Shown: in pieces, positions 7,862 through 14,404 of the stretch
How the letters are laid out: every line of letters begins with the position of its first letter
How positions within the stretch are numbered: position 1 is the first letter of the stretch
The notes under the pieces: model-generated
The model's database searches: none
Told to the model about the DNA's origin: nothing
The model's input: only the letters and a program-made list of their open reading frames with translations
Position numbers and translations under genes: made by a program
From: DAOUMU01 sp034409055
GTDB taxonomy: Bacteria; Chloroflexota; Anaerolineae; 4572-78; J111
NCBI GenBank assembly: GCA_034409055.1
Contig: DAOUMU010000406.1
Span: 1-26,515 of the forward strand
Direction: 5' to 3'
DNA length: 26,515 nt

Positions 7862-9253
7862 ATGCAAACCGACGAAATAAAACAGTTCCTGGCCCAGGCT
7901 CAGGGAGAGACTCTGGCCTTTGCCCTGGAAACTATAAAAGTCAATAAGCTGGTTGAAACGCTGGCTGCTTTTGCCAATAGCACTGGCGGTATTCTCCTCA
8001 TGGGGGTAAATCGCCTGGGACAACTGAAGGGACTGACCGACCCTGAAGCTGCCTTTGACAAAGCGGTCGAGGCTGCCCTTTCGTGCGACCCACCCCTGAT
8101 TATCCCTTTACCCAGGCTGGTGCTTATGGATGATACCACTGTGCTGGTCGTAGAAGTCCCGGCCGGCTTGCCCCACGTCTACCAGGCCGGCCAGCATTAT
8201 CTTATTCGCCAGGGTGACGAAAATGCGATCCTCTCCACCCGCCACTTGCGCCGTTTGATGTTGGCCCGGGGTCAAACCAACTTTGATCGCACCGTCGTGC
8301 CTGAGGCTCAAGTTGAGGACCTGGATTGGGCCAAGGCAGAGCAATATGTAACCAATACGGTCGGCCTGATGTCAGAGTCGGTCGAAGAGGCTTTAATCAA
8401 ACGGGCCTGCCTGGTCAAGGCTGAACAGGGACATCTTTGCCCCACGCACGCCGGCCTGCTCCTTTTTGGTCACGACCCTGATCGTTTTCTTCCCTCCGCC
8501 GAAATCATTGTGGTCCGTTACAGTGGTTTGCAGATGAGTGATACCTTTGTTCGCGAGGATGTCCGTGGCCCACTCCCCGACCAGATTCGGCGGGCCGAAG
8601 CCTTTGTCGTCAGCAATCTCGAGCGCAGCTTTCAGTTGGATGGCCTGGCCCGGCAGGAGCGGCTGGCCTTTCCCCTGGATGCTGTGCGAGAAATTATTGT
8701 CAACGCCGTGGCCCATCGCGCGTACGACATAGGCGGGGATAGCATCCGCATCTTCATTTTTGCCGATCGCCTGGAATGTTACAGCCCCGGTCGTTTACCC
8801 GGTCACGTCACTGTGGACAATATTCTGACCGAGCGCTTTAGCCGTAACGAAGCCATCGTCCAGGTTCTATCTGATATGGGCTTTATCGAGCGGTTGGGCT
8901 ACGGCATTGACCGGATCGTTCGTCGCCTGGCCGAAGAGGGCTTACCGGCCCCCCAATTTGAAGAAACCACGGCCGGCTTCAAAGTGACCCTCTTTAACCA
9001 GCCCCAGCAATGGCGACCCCATCAACCCGCCGCCGATACTATTCGCAGTTGGTTGGCCCAGGGTCTCAACGAGCGCCAAATCAAAGCCATGAACTTTGTC
9101 CTGGACAACGGCCGGATTACCAACAGTGACTACAGCCAGCTATGCCCCGACGTTTCCAGCGAAACCCTCCGCCGTGACCTGGCCAACCTGGTGGAGCGTG
9201 ATTTGCTCCTGCGAGTAGGCGAGAAACGGGCCACCTATTATATCTTAAAGTAA
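7862..9253 (+). CDS. Schlafen/AlbA_2-type ATP-binding regulator with C-terminal winged helix
   Basis: The 463-residue protein matches the COG2865-like architecture. An N-terminal AlbA_2 (Schlafen) domain occupies about 10-125, with FANSTGGILLMGV and later YLIRQGDENAILS. The middle part carries a GHKL-like ATPase remnant, AVREIIVNAVAHRAYD (274-289). The C-terminal winged helix (about 400-463) includes SSETLRRDLANLVERDLL. The usual acidic EFK motif near the N-terminus is replaced by AFALE. Family members are annotated as putative transcriptional regulators; the substrate is unknown. The ATG at 7862 is chosen because the TTG at 7847 overlaps the terminator. Neither has a clear Shine-Dalgarno, so initiation may be leaderless. 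The Nudix gene follows after 18 bases. Confidence 0.88.
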   Translation: MQTDEIKQFLAQAQGETLAFALETIKVNKLVETLAAFANSTGGILLMGVNRLGQLKGLTDPEAAFDKAVEAALSCDPPLIIPLPRLVLMDDTTVLVVEVPAGLPHVYQAGQHYLIRQGDENAILSTRHLRRLMLARGQTNFDRTVVPEAQVEDLDWAKAEQYVTNTVGLMSESVEEALIKRACLVKAEQGHLCPTHAGLLLFGHDPDRFLPSAEIIVVRYSGLQMSDTFVREDVRGPLPDQIRRAEAFVVSNLERSFQLDGLARQERLAFPLDAVREIIVNAVAHRAYDIGGDSIRIFIFADRLECYSPGRLPGHVTVDNILTERFSRNEAIVQVLSDMGFIERLGYGIDRIVRRLAEEGLPAPQFEETTAGFKVTLFNQPQQWRPHQPAADTIRSWLAQGLNERQIKAMNFVLDNGRITNSDYSQLCPDVSSETLRRDLANLVERDLLLRVGEKRATYYILK

Positions 9254-9271
9254 GCGTACCAGGAGAAAAAC

Positions 9272-9892
9272 ATGGAACCAAAATGGGTTGAATGGGCCAA
9301 ACGCCTGCAAGCGATTGCCCAAAATGGACTGACCTTTGCCACCAGTCCGTTTGATATTGAACGGTACCAGGCGGTGCGGCAGATCGCCGCAGAGATTATG
9401 ACCACCAACTCGAAGATAGATCCAAGTCAGGTCGTAGAATTTTTCGCAAAAGAGACCGGCTATGCCACCCCAAAGGTTGATGTCCGGGCTGCTATCTTTC
9501 GTGATGAGGCCATCCTCTTGGTCAAAGAGCGCACTGACGGCCGGTGGACATTACCAGGGGGCTGGGCCGACGTTTGCGAGTCGCCCAGTGAAAGCGTCGT
9601 GCGGGAGGCATATGAAGAGTCTGGCTTCCAGACGCGGGCCGTCAAATTGATCGCTATCTATGATCGAAGTAAACATCCGCACATACCTCCCTTTCCCTAC
9701 CACGTGTACAAGATGTTCTTCCTGTGTGAAATTATTGATGGCGTAGCCACTGCAAGCATCGAGACAGACGCGGTTGCTTTTTTTGGCCAGCACGAGATTC
9801 CAGAATTATCAATAACACGCATAACTTCCACCCAAATCGCCCAAATGTTTAGACACTATCGTCAACCCGAGTTACCCACAGAATTTGATTAG
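9272..9892 (+). CDS. Nudix hydrolase with N-terminal helical domain
   Basis: A 206-residue pyrophosphohydrolase. The full Nudix box G-x5-E-x7-REAYEESGF is present at 97-119, with Glu115 and Glu116 as metal ligands. The first 65 residues form a helical extension (WAKRLQAIAQNGLTFATSPFDIERY), the kind seen in the ADP-ribose/CDP-choline-type subgroup with a Nudix N-terminal domain. The substrate cannot be read from sequence; nucleoside diphosphate derivatives are usual. AGGAG lies about 10 bases before the ATG. The 18-base gap after the AlbA/Schlafen-type regulator suggests one transcript, so this enzyme may act on a ligand that the regulator senses (inference). Confidence 0.93.
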   Translation: MEPKWVEWAKRLQAIAQNGLTFATSPFDIERYQAVRQIAAEIMTTNSKIDPSQVVEFFAKETGYATPKVDVRAAIFRDEAILLVKERTDGRWTLPGGWADVCESPSESVVREAYEESGFQTRAVKLIAIYDRSKHPHIPPFPYHVYKMFFLCEIIDGVATASIETDAVAFFGQHEIPELSITRITSTQIAQMFRHYRQPELPTEFD

Positions 9893-9910
9893 TGGGTAAC
9901 TGCCTACCCC

Positions 9911-10015
9911 CATGTCATTCCGAGGAGCGGAGCGACGAGGAATCTCCGGTAACAAGGGCAAATCCAGCCTGAAACAGGAGATTCTTCGCTCCCTGTGGTC
10001 GCTCAGAATGACATG
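9911..10015. repeat. Long imperfect inverted repeat (CATGTCATTC family)
   Basis: The left arm 9911-9947 begins CATGTCATTC and ends GAATCTCC. The right arm 9977-10015 begins GGAGATTC and ends GAATGACATG. Pairing is extensive with some bulges across a 29-base loop. By memory the arm sequence resembles a dispersed intergenic hairpin family (TCATTCTGAGCGAAGCGAAGAATCT type) found in many environmental genomes. It sits 18 bases after the Nudix stop and may protect that transcript's 3' end. Confidence 0.75.
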
Positions 10016-10047
10016 GCAAGTAGTTACATTAGTGGAGATAATTATTC

Positions 10048-10134
10048 TTGAAACAACCTCAACCCATCATCGTCACTGATCTCTTCCCTGCCCTCTTGGA
10101 TAACCTGCTGGATCTGTGTGTGGGCGGACACTGA
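10048..10134 (+). pseudogene. Possible 5' fragment of a DinB/maleylpyruvate-isomerase N-domain gene
   Basis: A TTG preceded by GGAGA opens 28 codons, starting KQPQPIIVTDLFPALLDNLL, then a TGA. This resembles the first residues of mycothiol-dependent maleylpyruvate isomerase N-terminal domain proteins, where PI..TDLFP.LL is followed by a longer helical domain that is missing here. In another frame, 10133-10237 reads 34 codons with DYHWGDEMRAMEEV and then a stop. This could be unrelated debris or the tail of the same ruined gene. Confidence 0.3.
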
Positions 10135-10322
10135 ACCGGATGAAATTGAAATTGTGGATTACCATTGGGGCGATGAGATGAGGGCTATGGAGGAAGTGAT
10201 TTGTACTTTGTCCAACAAGCTGAAAAGGAAGAATTAGCCACGATTACGCCTTATGCAACGGCAAATGCTACAGGGTAAAGCGGAACCGTTACGCATCTTA
10301 AGTACAATCAGCAGGCAAAATG

Positions 10323-10331
10323 TGGTATAAT
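10323..10331 (+). promoter_or_regulatory. Extended -10 element upstream of the SPFH gene
   Basis: TGGTATAAT is a perfect extended -10 sequence. No good -35 box was seen 16-18 bases upstream, which extended -10 promoters tolerate. It lies 170 bases before the ATG at 10502, with tandem repeats between. Confidence 0.45.
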
Positions 10332-10348
10332 AAAGACAGTCAATGTCG

Positions 10349-10478
10349 TTCGTCGCCTGCCCTGCGGGTTCGTCGCCTGCCTTGTGGATTGGCCGCTATA
10401 TTCATACCAGTCACCATGCCGTCTGAAGGGCGTCAGAGTTACGAATAAAAATGTCGTTCGTCGTTCGTCGTTGGTCGC
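10349..10478. repeat. GTCGTTCGTCG-type tandem repeats before the SPFH gene
   Basis: Two adjacent 20-base units starting TTCGTCGCCTGCC lie at 10349-10368 and 10369-10388 (three differences). A second run of short TCGT units, TCGTTCGTCGTTCGTCGTTG, lies around 10453-10472. The stretch between 9893 and 10501 therefore holds an inverted repeat, a gene fragment, one candidate promoter and these repeats, but no intact gene. Confidence 0.65.
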
Positions 10479-10501
10479 TATTATAATCAGGAGAACACAT
10501 C

Positions 10502-12211
10502 ATGAAATCTAAACGCAAAGCCGCCGCCGATATTTTTAAGGAGCAGTATGCTGCCCGGCCCCAGGAGCAGCTTGCTGAGGAAATGGAGGATGAAAAGGTC
10601 GCCAGGCGTACGCCCACCCCTGGCGTTGAGCCCTCCCCAGCACCCGAACCACGCGGTCGAGGACTGCTGGACAGTGGGCTCAAAACCTCCGAAGAACTCC
10701 AACTGGAAAAAGAGCCGATTCGTGTCCGCGAGACGGGCTTTTGGGTCTGGAAACGGATCATTATTCCCCCCAATGCCTACGTGGTTCACACCCGCATGCG
10801 GCGCAAAGAACCGGTCACCCTGGGCCTGGGCATATCCTTTCGTTACAGTCCTTACACCGATGCCTATCTGGTGGTGCCCGCCGCCATGCAAACCATTGGC
10901 GTGGTGGCTAATTGCATCACCAAAGAGAAGCAGGGTATCAATGTCCTGGCCTACGTCCAATGGCAGATTGACGATTTTTCGGTCGCCTATCGCAAGCTCG
11001 ATTTTTCCGACAGTCGTGACCCGCTCGGTATTGTCAATGCCCAACTACGTGAGCAGGCCGAGGCGGCCATCAAGGATAAAATCTCTACTATGAGCGTGGA
11101 AGAGGTGTTGACCGATAAAGCGCCCGTCATCGAAGAACTGACCGCCCGCCTGAAAACCGTCGCCGAGGGACGTCAAGGCTCGTCCGTCACCAGCGAGGGG
11201 CTGGGAATTAAAATTGTCACCGTCCAGATTAGAGAGGCCCTGGTCAGTTCGGAAAAACTTTGGCAGGATTTACAGGCCCCCTTTCGCCATCAACAGGAAA
11301 AGACGGCCCGCGTTAGCTATTTGATGATGCAAAACGAAATTCGGCAAAAGGAACTGGAAAGCCGCCAGGCGGCCGAAACCAGCGAAGCCGAAACCATGGT
11401 CGAGATCGAGCGCATCAAGCAAAGCAAGCAAACAGAAGCGCTCGATCTAAAGTTGACCGAGGAGTCAACCCGTTTTACCAAGGAACAGGAGACCATCCAG
11501 CGGAAGGTTGAACTGGAAGAGCAAACCACCCTGGCCAGAGGGGAATCGGAGCAACGACTGCAAACCCAGGCCGCCAGAATGGAGCAGGAACGCAAATTAG
11601 CTGCCTTGCAGCGGACCCACGAAGAAACATTGGCCCAGGCCCAGTTGGAGAATGAGACCAGCAATCGCCAAAAAACGCTACAAACTGAGCAGGCGTTGCA
11701 CGCCATCAACGAACAAAACCGCCTGGCCGAGACGGAGCTACAGGCCGAACAACAGCGGCTGCAAAGAGAAGAGACCCTCAAGAAACAAGAAGCTGAACTG
11801 AAATTGCGTTTGCAAGAACAAGAAGACCTGCTTCAAGCCAAAGCCCAGGAAGCCCGCCTGGCCCGCCAACGCCAAGAGCACACCACGCAACTGGAGTTGG
11901 AAGAGGAAACCAACCGGGTCAAAATGGCTCTACGTGAAAAAGAAATCGAAATGGCTCGCCTGCGGCAGGAAGTACGCAACCTGATCAACCAGCCCGATTT
12001 ACTCAGCCGGCTCATCGACAAACTTCCGGCCCTGGCCGCTGAAATGCCGGAGATTCACGAACTGAAAGTGTTGCAAACAGGTGACGGTGATACCGCCTTC
12101 GATACGCTCTCCGCTTTTATCGCCAAAATGCTCGTTCTGGCCGAGAGCCTGGGCATATCCTTAAAGCCCGATACTGTCGAAGCAGCCGGGTCACAAGATG
12201 ACCTCACCTAA
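10502..12211 (+). CDS. SPFH (band-7) domain protein with long coiled coil and no membrane segment
   Basis: The 569-residue product has a charged, Pro-rich N-terminus (1-70), then an SPFH/prohibitin-like domain (about 75-255). The domain is marked by IIIPPNAYVVHTRMRRKEPV, INVLAYVQWQIDD, REQAEAAIKDKISTMSVEEVLTDK and GLGIKIVTVQIREALVSS. A continuous Glu/Gln/Arg-rich coiled coil (about 262-500) follows, and a helical tail contains LLSRLIDKLPALAAEMPEI. SPFH proteins usually oligomerise into membrane-bound rings or cages. Here no N-terminal hydrophobic hairpin or helix is visible, so membrane contact would need a partner. The start is supported by CAGGAG 8 bases upstream. It appears monocistronic. 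The function is unknown beyond scaffold formation. Confidence 0.9.
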   Translation: MKSKRKAAADIFKEQYAARPQEQLAEEMEDEKVARRTPTPGVEPSPAPEPRGRGLLDSGLKTSEELQLEKEPIRVRETGFWVWKRIIIPPNAYVVHTRMRRKEPVTLGLGISFRYSPYTDAYLVVPAAMQTIGVVANCITKEKQGINVLAYVQWQIDDFSVAYRKLDFSDSRDPLGIVNAQLREQAEAAIKDKISTMSVEEVLTDKAPVIEELTARLKTVAEGRQGSSVTSEGLGIKIVTVQIREALVSSEKLWQDLQAPFRHQQEKTARVSYLMMQNEIRQKELESRQAAETSEAETMVEIERIKQSKQTEALDLKLTEESTRFTKEQETIQRKVELEEQTTLARGESEQRLQTQAARMEQERKLAALQRTHEETLAQAQLENETSNRQKTLQTEQALHAINEQNRLAETELQAEQQRLQREETLKKQEAELKLRLQEQEDLLQAKAQEARLARQRQEHTTQLELEEETNRVKMALREKEIEMARLRQEVRNLINQPDLLSRLIDKLPALAAEMPEIHELKVLQTGDGDTAFDTLSAFIAKMLVLAESLGISLKPDTVEAAGSQDDLT

Positions 12212-12314
12212 AGTCAAGATAGCCACAAAGTGGATATTGTAACGAGCACCTCGTTGATGCCAGTCGATAACGAGCGTATGTAATTGTTGGGGGAGCGTTC
12301 CAAATCGGTAAACG

Positions 12315-12427
12315 GATAGGTAACGGCGACCGCAGGAAGTGCGGGTACTGGCCGTAAATCGCAGGCCCATCTGATGTTACCGATGAATACACCATCCGCA
12401 CTTCCTGCGGTCGCCGCTATTTATCCG
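12315..12427. repeat. Strong inverted repeat between convergent genes
   Basis: A perfect 20-base arm (12325-12344, GGCGACCGCAGGAAGTGCGG) has its exact reverse complement at 12396-12415. Imperfect complementarity extends to about 12315 and 12427 (GGATA ... TATCC). The loop is about 50 bases. It lies between the SPFH gene and the oppositely oriented hydrolase remnant. It may act as a bidirectional RNA 3'-end structure or be a dispersed palindromic element. The rest of 12212-12484 shows no gene. Confidence 0.8.
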
Positions 12428-12484
12428 CTCACAGATTGGCTTGTTTCAAGGTTCTTGCCCCACAATAACGAAGTCCCCCAACCT

Positions 12485-13000
12485 TTACATACGCCCGTCG
12501 ATAACATCTTGCAGGGTGGGAAAGAGTTCCCGTAACAACTGGAAATAATCGATCCCACCGAACACTGGACGATACCTCCCATTTGCTTCATCCCGTAGGA
12601 AGATGCGGATTAAACGGTGAGAAAGATCGGTGGCCACCTCAGTCAGGTTCCTCCAGTTATTTGAGTAACGAGGCAACTCAACTTTCAGCGAGTCGCCGTA
12701 ATAATGATGGTGCTTTTGCAGCGACTCGATCATCAGGTAATTAATCGGAAACCAGATAGGTCCACGCCAGTTGGAGTTGCCACCAAACAGACCGCTGCTT
12801 GACTCGGCCGGCTTATAGGCAACCGTCACGTCTTCGCCGTGATTGCCCTCGTTACCGGTCAGGCCGAAGAGCCTTTCTTTGATGATGGGATCGCGCTCGT
12901 TCTATAAGGCCACCGCCAGACAGAGGTTTTGGAAGCGGTTGCTCACCCCGGCCAGGCCATCCTCATTCCAACGATAGGCCCGGCTGTGAGCATGGTCGTA
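12485..13000 (-). pseudogene. Remnant of an MGH1-like glycoside hydrolase gene
   Basis: Read on the minus strand, the frame gives YDHAHSRAYRWNEDGLAGVSNRF..LCLAVAL, a TAG (12904-12902), then NERDPIIKERLFGLTGNEGNHGEDV, and then jumps to SSSGLFGGNSNWRGPIWFPINYLMIESLQKHHHYYGD. In intact family members, proteins of roughly 900 residues as I recall them, the first block lies near the N-terminus and the second near the C-terminus, and Trp stands where the TAG is. The gene has therefore lost its start, most of its middle and probably its end (RPVFGG is followed by unfamiliar sequence), and has a nonsense codon. The 114-codon open part (12829-12485) alone is unlikely to be an enzyme. Confidence 0.8.
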
Positions 13001-13080
13001 TTGATTGATTGTAAAGTAGTTGCAAACGAACGAATCACAAAAGAATTACAAGCTCATTAGTTGCCTGGGGAGGAGGTACA

Positions 13081-13575
13081 ATGGATTTCACAATAGAAAA
13101 AATGAAAGATAAAGACTGGGAAGCGGTTCAAACCATTTATCAAGAGGGTATTGCCACCGGTAACGCCACTTTCGAAACGAATGTGCCCGAATGGAAAGCA
13201 TGGCACAAACGCCATTTGCCCGCTTGTAGACTTGTCGCCAGGGCCAAAAATCAGGTTGTTGGCTGGGCTGCCCTGAGTCCTGTTTCAAATCGAGATGTTT
13301 ATTCCGGGGTGGCTGAGGTGAGTATATATGTGGCCGCCTCGGCCGGAGGATTAGGCATAGGCCAAGCCTTGCTCCGAGCGCTTATCGAAGCTTCGGAATA
13401 TGCAGGTATCTGGACGTTACAAGCGGGTATTTTTCCTAAAAATGTGGCCAGTATTGCCCTTCACAAGACCTGTGGATTTCGAGAAGTTGGCCATAGAGAA
13501 CGTATCGGTCAGATGAATGGTGTCTGGAGAGATGTGGTTCTAATGGAACGTCGTAGTCAGGTCGTGGGTGTTTAA
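13081..13575 (+). CDS. GNAT N-acetyltransferase, phosphinothricin/methionine-type (Pat/YncA-like)
   Basis: A 164-residue acetyl-CoA-dependent N-acetyltransferase. Family marks are IYQEGIATGNATFET (19-33), VVGWAALSPVSNRDVYSGVAEVSIYV (59-84), the acetyl-CoA loop AGGLGIGQALL (88-98), NVASIALHKTCGFREVGH (121-138) and WRDVVLME near the C-terminus. This pattern is that of Pat/Bar and YncA/MnaT proteins, which acetylate amino-acid analogues such as phosphinothricin or methionine sulfoximine; the true substrate here is unknown. AGGAGGT (13071-13077) lies 3 bases before the ATG, a slightly tight spacing. It is separated from the next operon by a promoter and a palindromic element. Confidence 0.93.
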   Translation: MDFTIEKMKDKDWEAVQTIYQEGIATGNATFETNVPEWKAWHKRHLPACRLVARAKNQVVGWAALSPVSNRDVYSGVAEVSIYVAASAGGLGIGQALLRALIEASEYAGIWTLQAGIFPKNVASIALHKTCGFREVGHRERIGQMNGVWRDVVLMERRSQVVGV

Positions 13576-13600
13576 AGCCAGGACGCACCCTGGAACAAAG

Positions 13601-13635
13601 TTCCCAATGACATATGGGAATAACCATGATATACT
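13601..13635 (+). promoter_or_regulatory. Strong promoter with operator-like palindrome over the -35 box
   Basis: ATGACA (13607-13612) and TATACT (13630-13635) are 17 bases apart, with TGA before the -10 giving an extended -10. The inverted repeat TTCCCA (13601-13606) / TGGGAA (13615-13620) brackets the -35 box exactly, as an operator for a repressor might. The next gene in this direction starts at 13946, about 300 bases on, past a palindromic element. Confidence 0.6.
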
Positions 13636-13650
13636 GAATAAGTATTAGGG

Positions 13651-13846
13651 AGTTCCAGAATTTAAATGCTCCCAAAACTGTATCGTCCGCGTGCTACGTA
13701 TTGCGTGTTGCGTGAGGGTTTTCGGCCAAATACCCAAAAAGCGGGCACAGGTTTAACACGCAACACGCAACACGCAACACGATTTTGGGAGCATTACCCG
13801 CCTGTACCCACAGGGCACAGGCGGGCACAGGTATTTTTCTGGAACT
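13651..13846. repeat. Nested palindromic element of about 200 bp (MITE- or REP-like)
   Basis: Outer arms AGTTCCAGAA (13651-13660) and TTCTGGAACT (13837-13846) are exact complements. Inner arms AATGCTCCCAAAA (13665-13677) and TTTTGGGAGCATT (13783-13795) are also exact. Inside these, TATTGCGTGTTGCGTG (13700-13714 region) pairs with the run of CAACACG units (13755-13781). The string GCGGGCACAGGT occurs at 13741 and again at 13821. No transposase is present and no duplicated target site was identified. The remaining intergenic part (13847-13945) shows nothing beyond the Shine-Dalgarno of the next gene. Confidence 0.75.
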
Positions 13847-13945
13847 GCCTTAGATGCGTATCCAACATTAACAACTTAATATAGGGATGCTGTGGCACTG
13901 GATAGTGCATATCCTTAAAACGGTGCGACCGAAACGGAGGGGTCA

Positions 13946-14323
13946 ATGAGTAAAAAAATTCTAATTGCGGATGATGAACCTTACATCCGCACCTTGCTCA
14001 AGCGAACATTGGAGGAGTTGGAAGACGAGGGCGTCGAATTGCTGCTGGCGATTGATGGCAATGAGGCGCTGGAGCTAGCTATGAACGAGCAGCCTGACCT
14101 GGTTTTTCTGGACGTGATGATGCCCCGCCTCAGCGGCTACGAGGTCTGCCAACGCCTCAAGGCGCTGGATGAGCAGATATACATTATCCTCCTGACAGCC
14201 AAGGGCCAGGCAGTGGATAAAGATCGTGGCACAGAGGCCGGCGCCAATGAGTATGTCACCAAGCCTTTTAACCCCGATTACATTGTCGAACAGGCCGCGG
14301 CTGTGCTAGGCGTCGATTTGTAA
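13946..14323 (+). CDS. Stand-alone response regulator receiver protein
   Basis: A single 125-residue receiver (CheY-like) domain with no output domain. Asp9 and Asp10 form the acidic pocket, Asp56 in LVFLDVMMP is the phospho-acceptor, a Thr stands in IILLTAKG, and the conserved Lys is in YVTKPF. It probably passes phosphate to or from the hybrid kinase encoded just downstream, or acts by protein contact. GGAGGGG precedes the ATG. It is the first gene of a four-gene cluster (13946-19831), and the next reading frame begins 12 bases after its stop if the GTG start of the kinase is used. Confidence 0.95.
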   Translation: MSKKILIADDEPYIRTLLKRTLEELEDEGVELLLAIDGNEALELAMNEQPDLVFLDVMMPRLSGYEVCQRLKALDEQIYIILLTAKGQAVDKDRGTEAGANEYVTKPFNPDYIVEQAAAVLGVDL

Positions 14324-14404
14324 GGACAGGATGGTGTGGTTGTATTCAGTGATTCACGCTTGATTCTCCAAAAGCTACTTGAAACCATCAGGAGAAAAGC
14401 CGGT

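Noticed and set aside
11317..11781. 154-codon minus-strand frame rich in Ser/Cys/Arg
   Set aside because: Antisense of the coiled-coil part of the SPFH gene.
13755..13781. CAACACG repeats as a possible CRISPR
   Set aside because: Period of about 7 bases with no spacers and no cas genes; simple low-complexity repeat.
13666..13884. 72-codon frame across the palindromic element
   Set aside because: It translates the inverted repeat (TRNTQHAT style) and has no Shine-Dalgarno.
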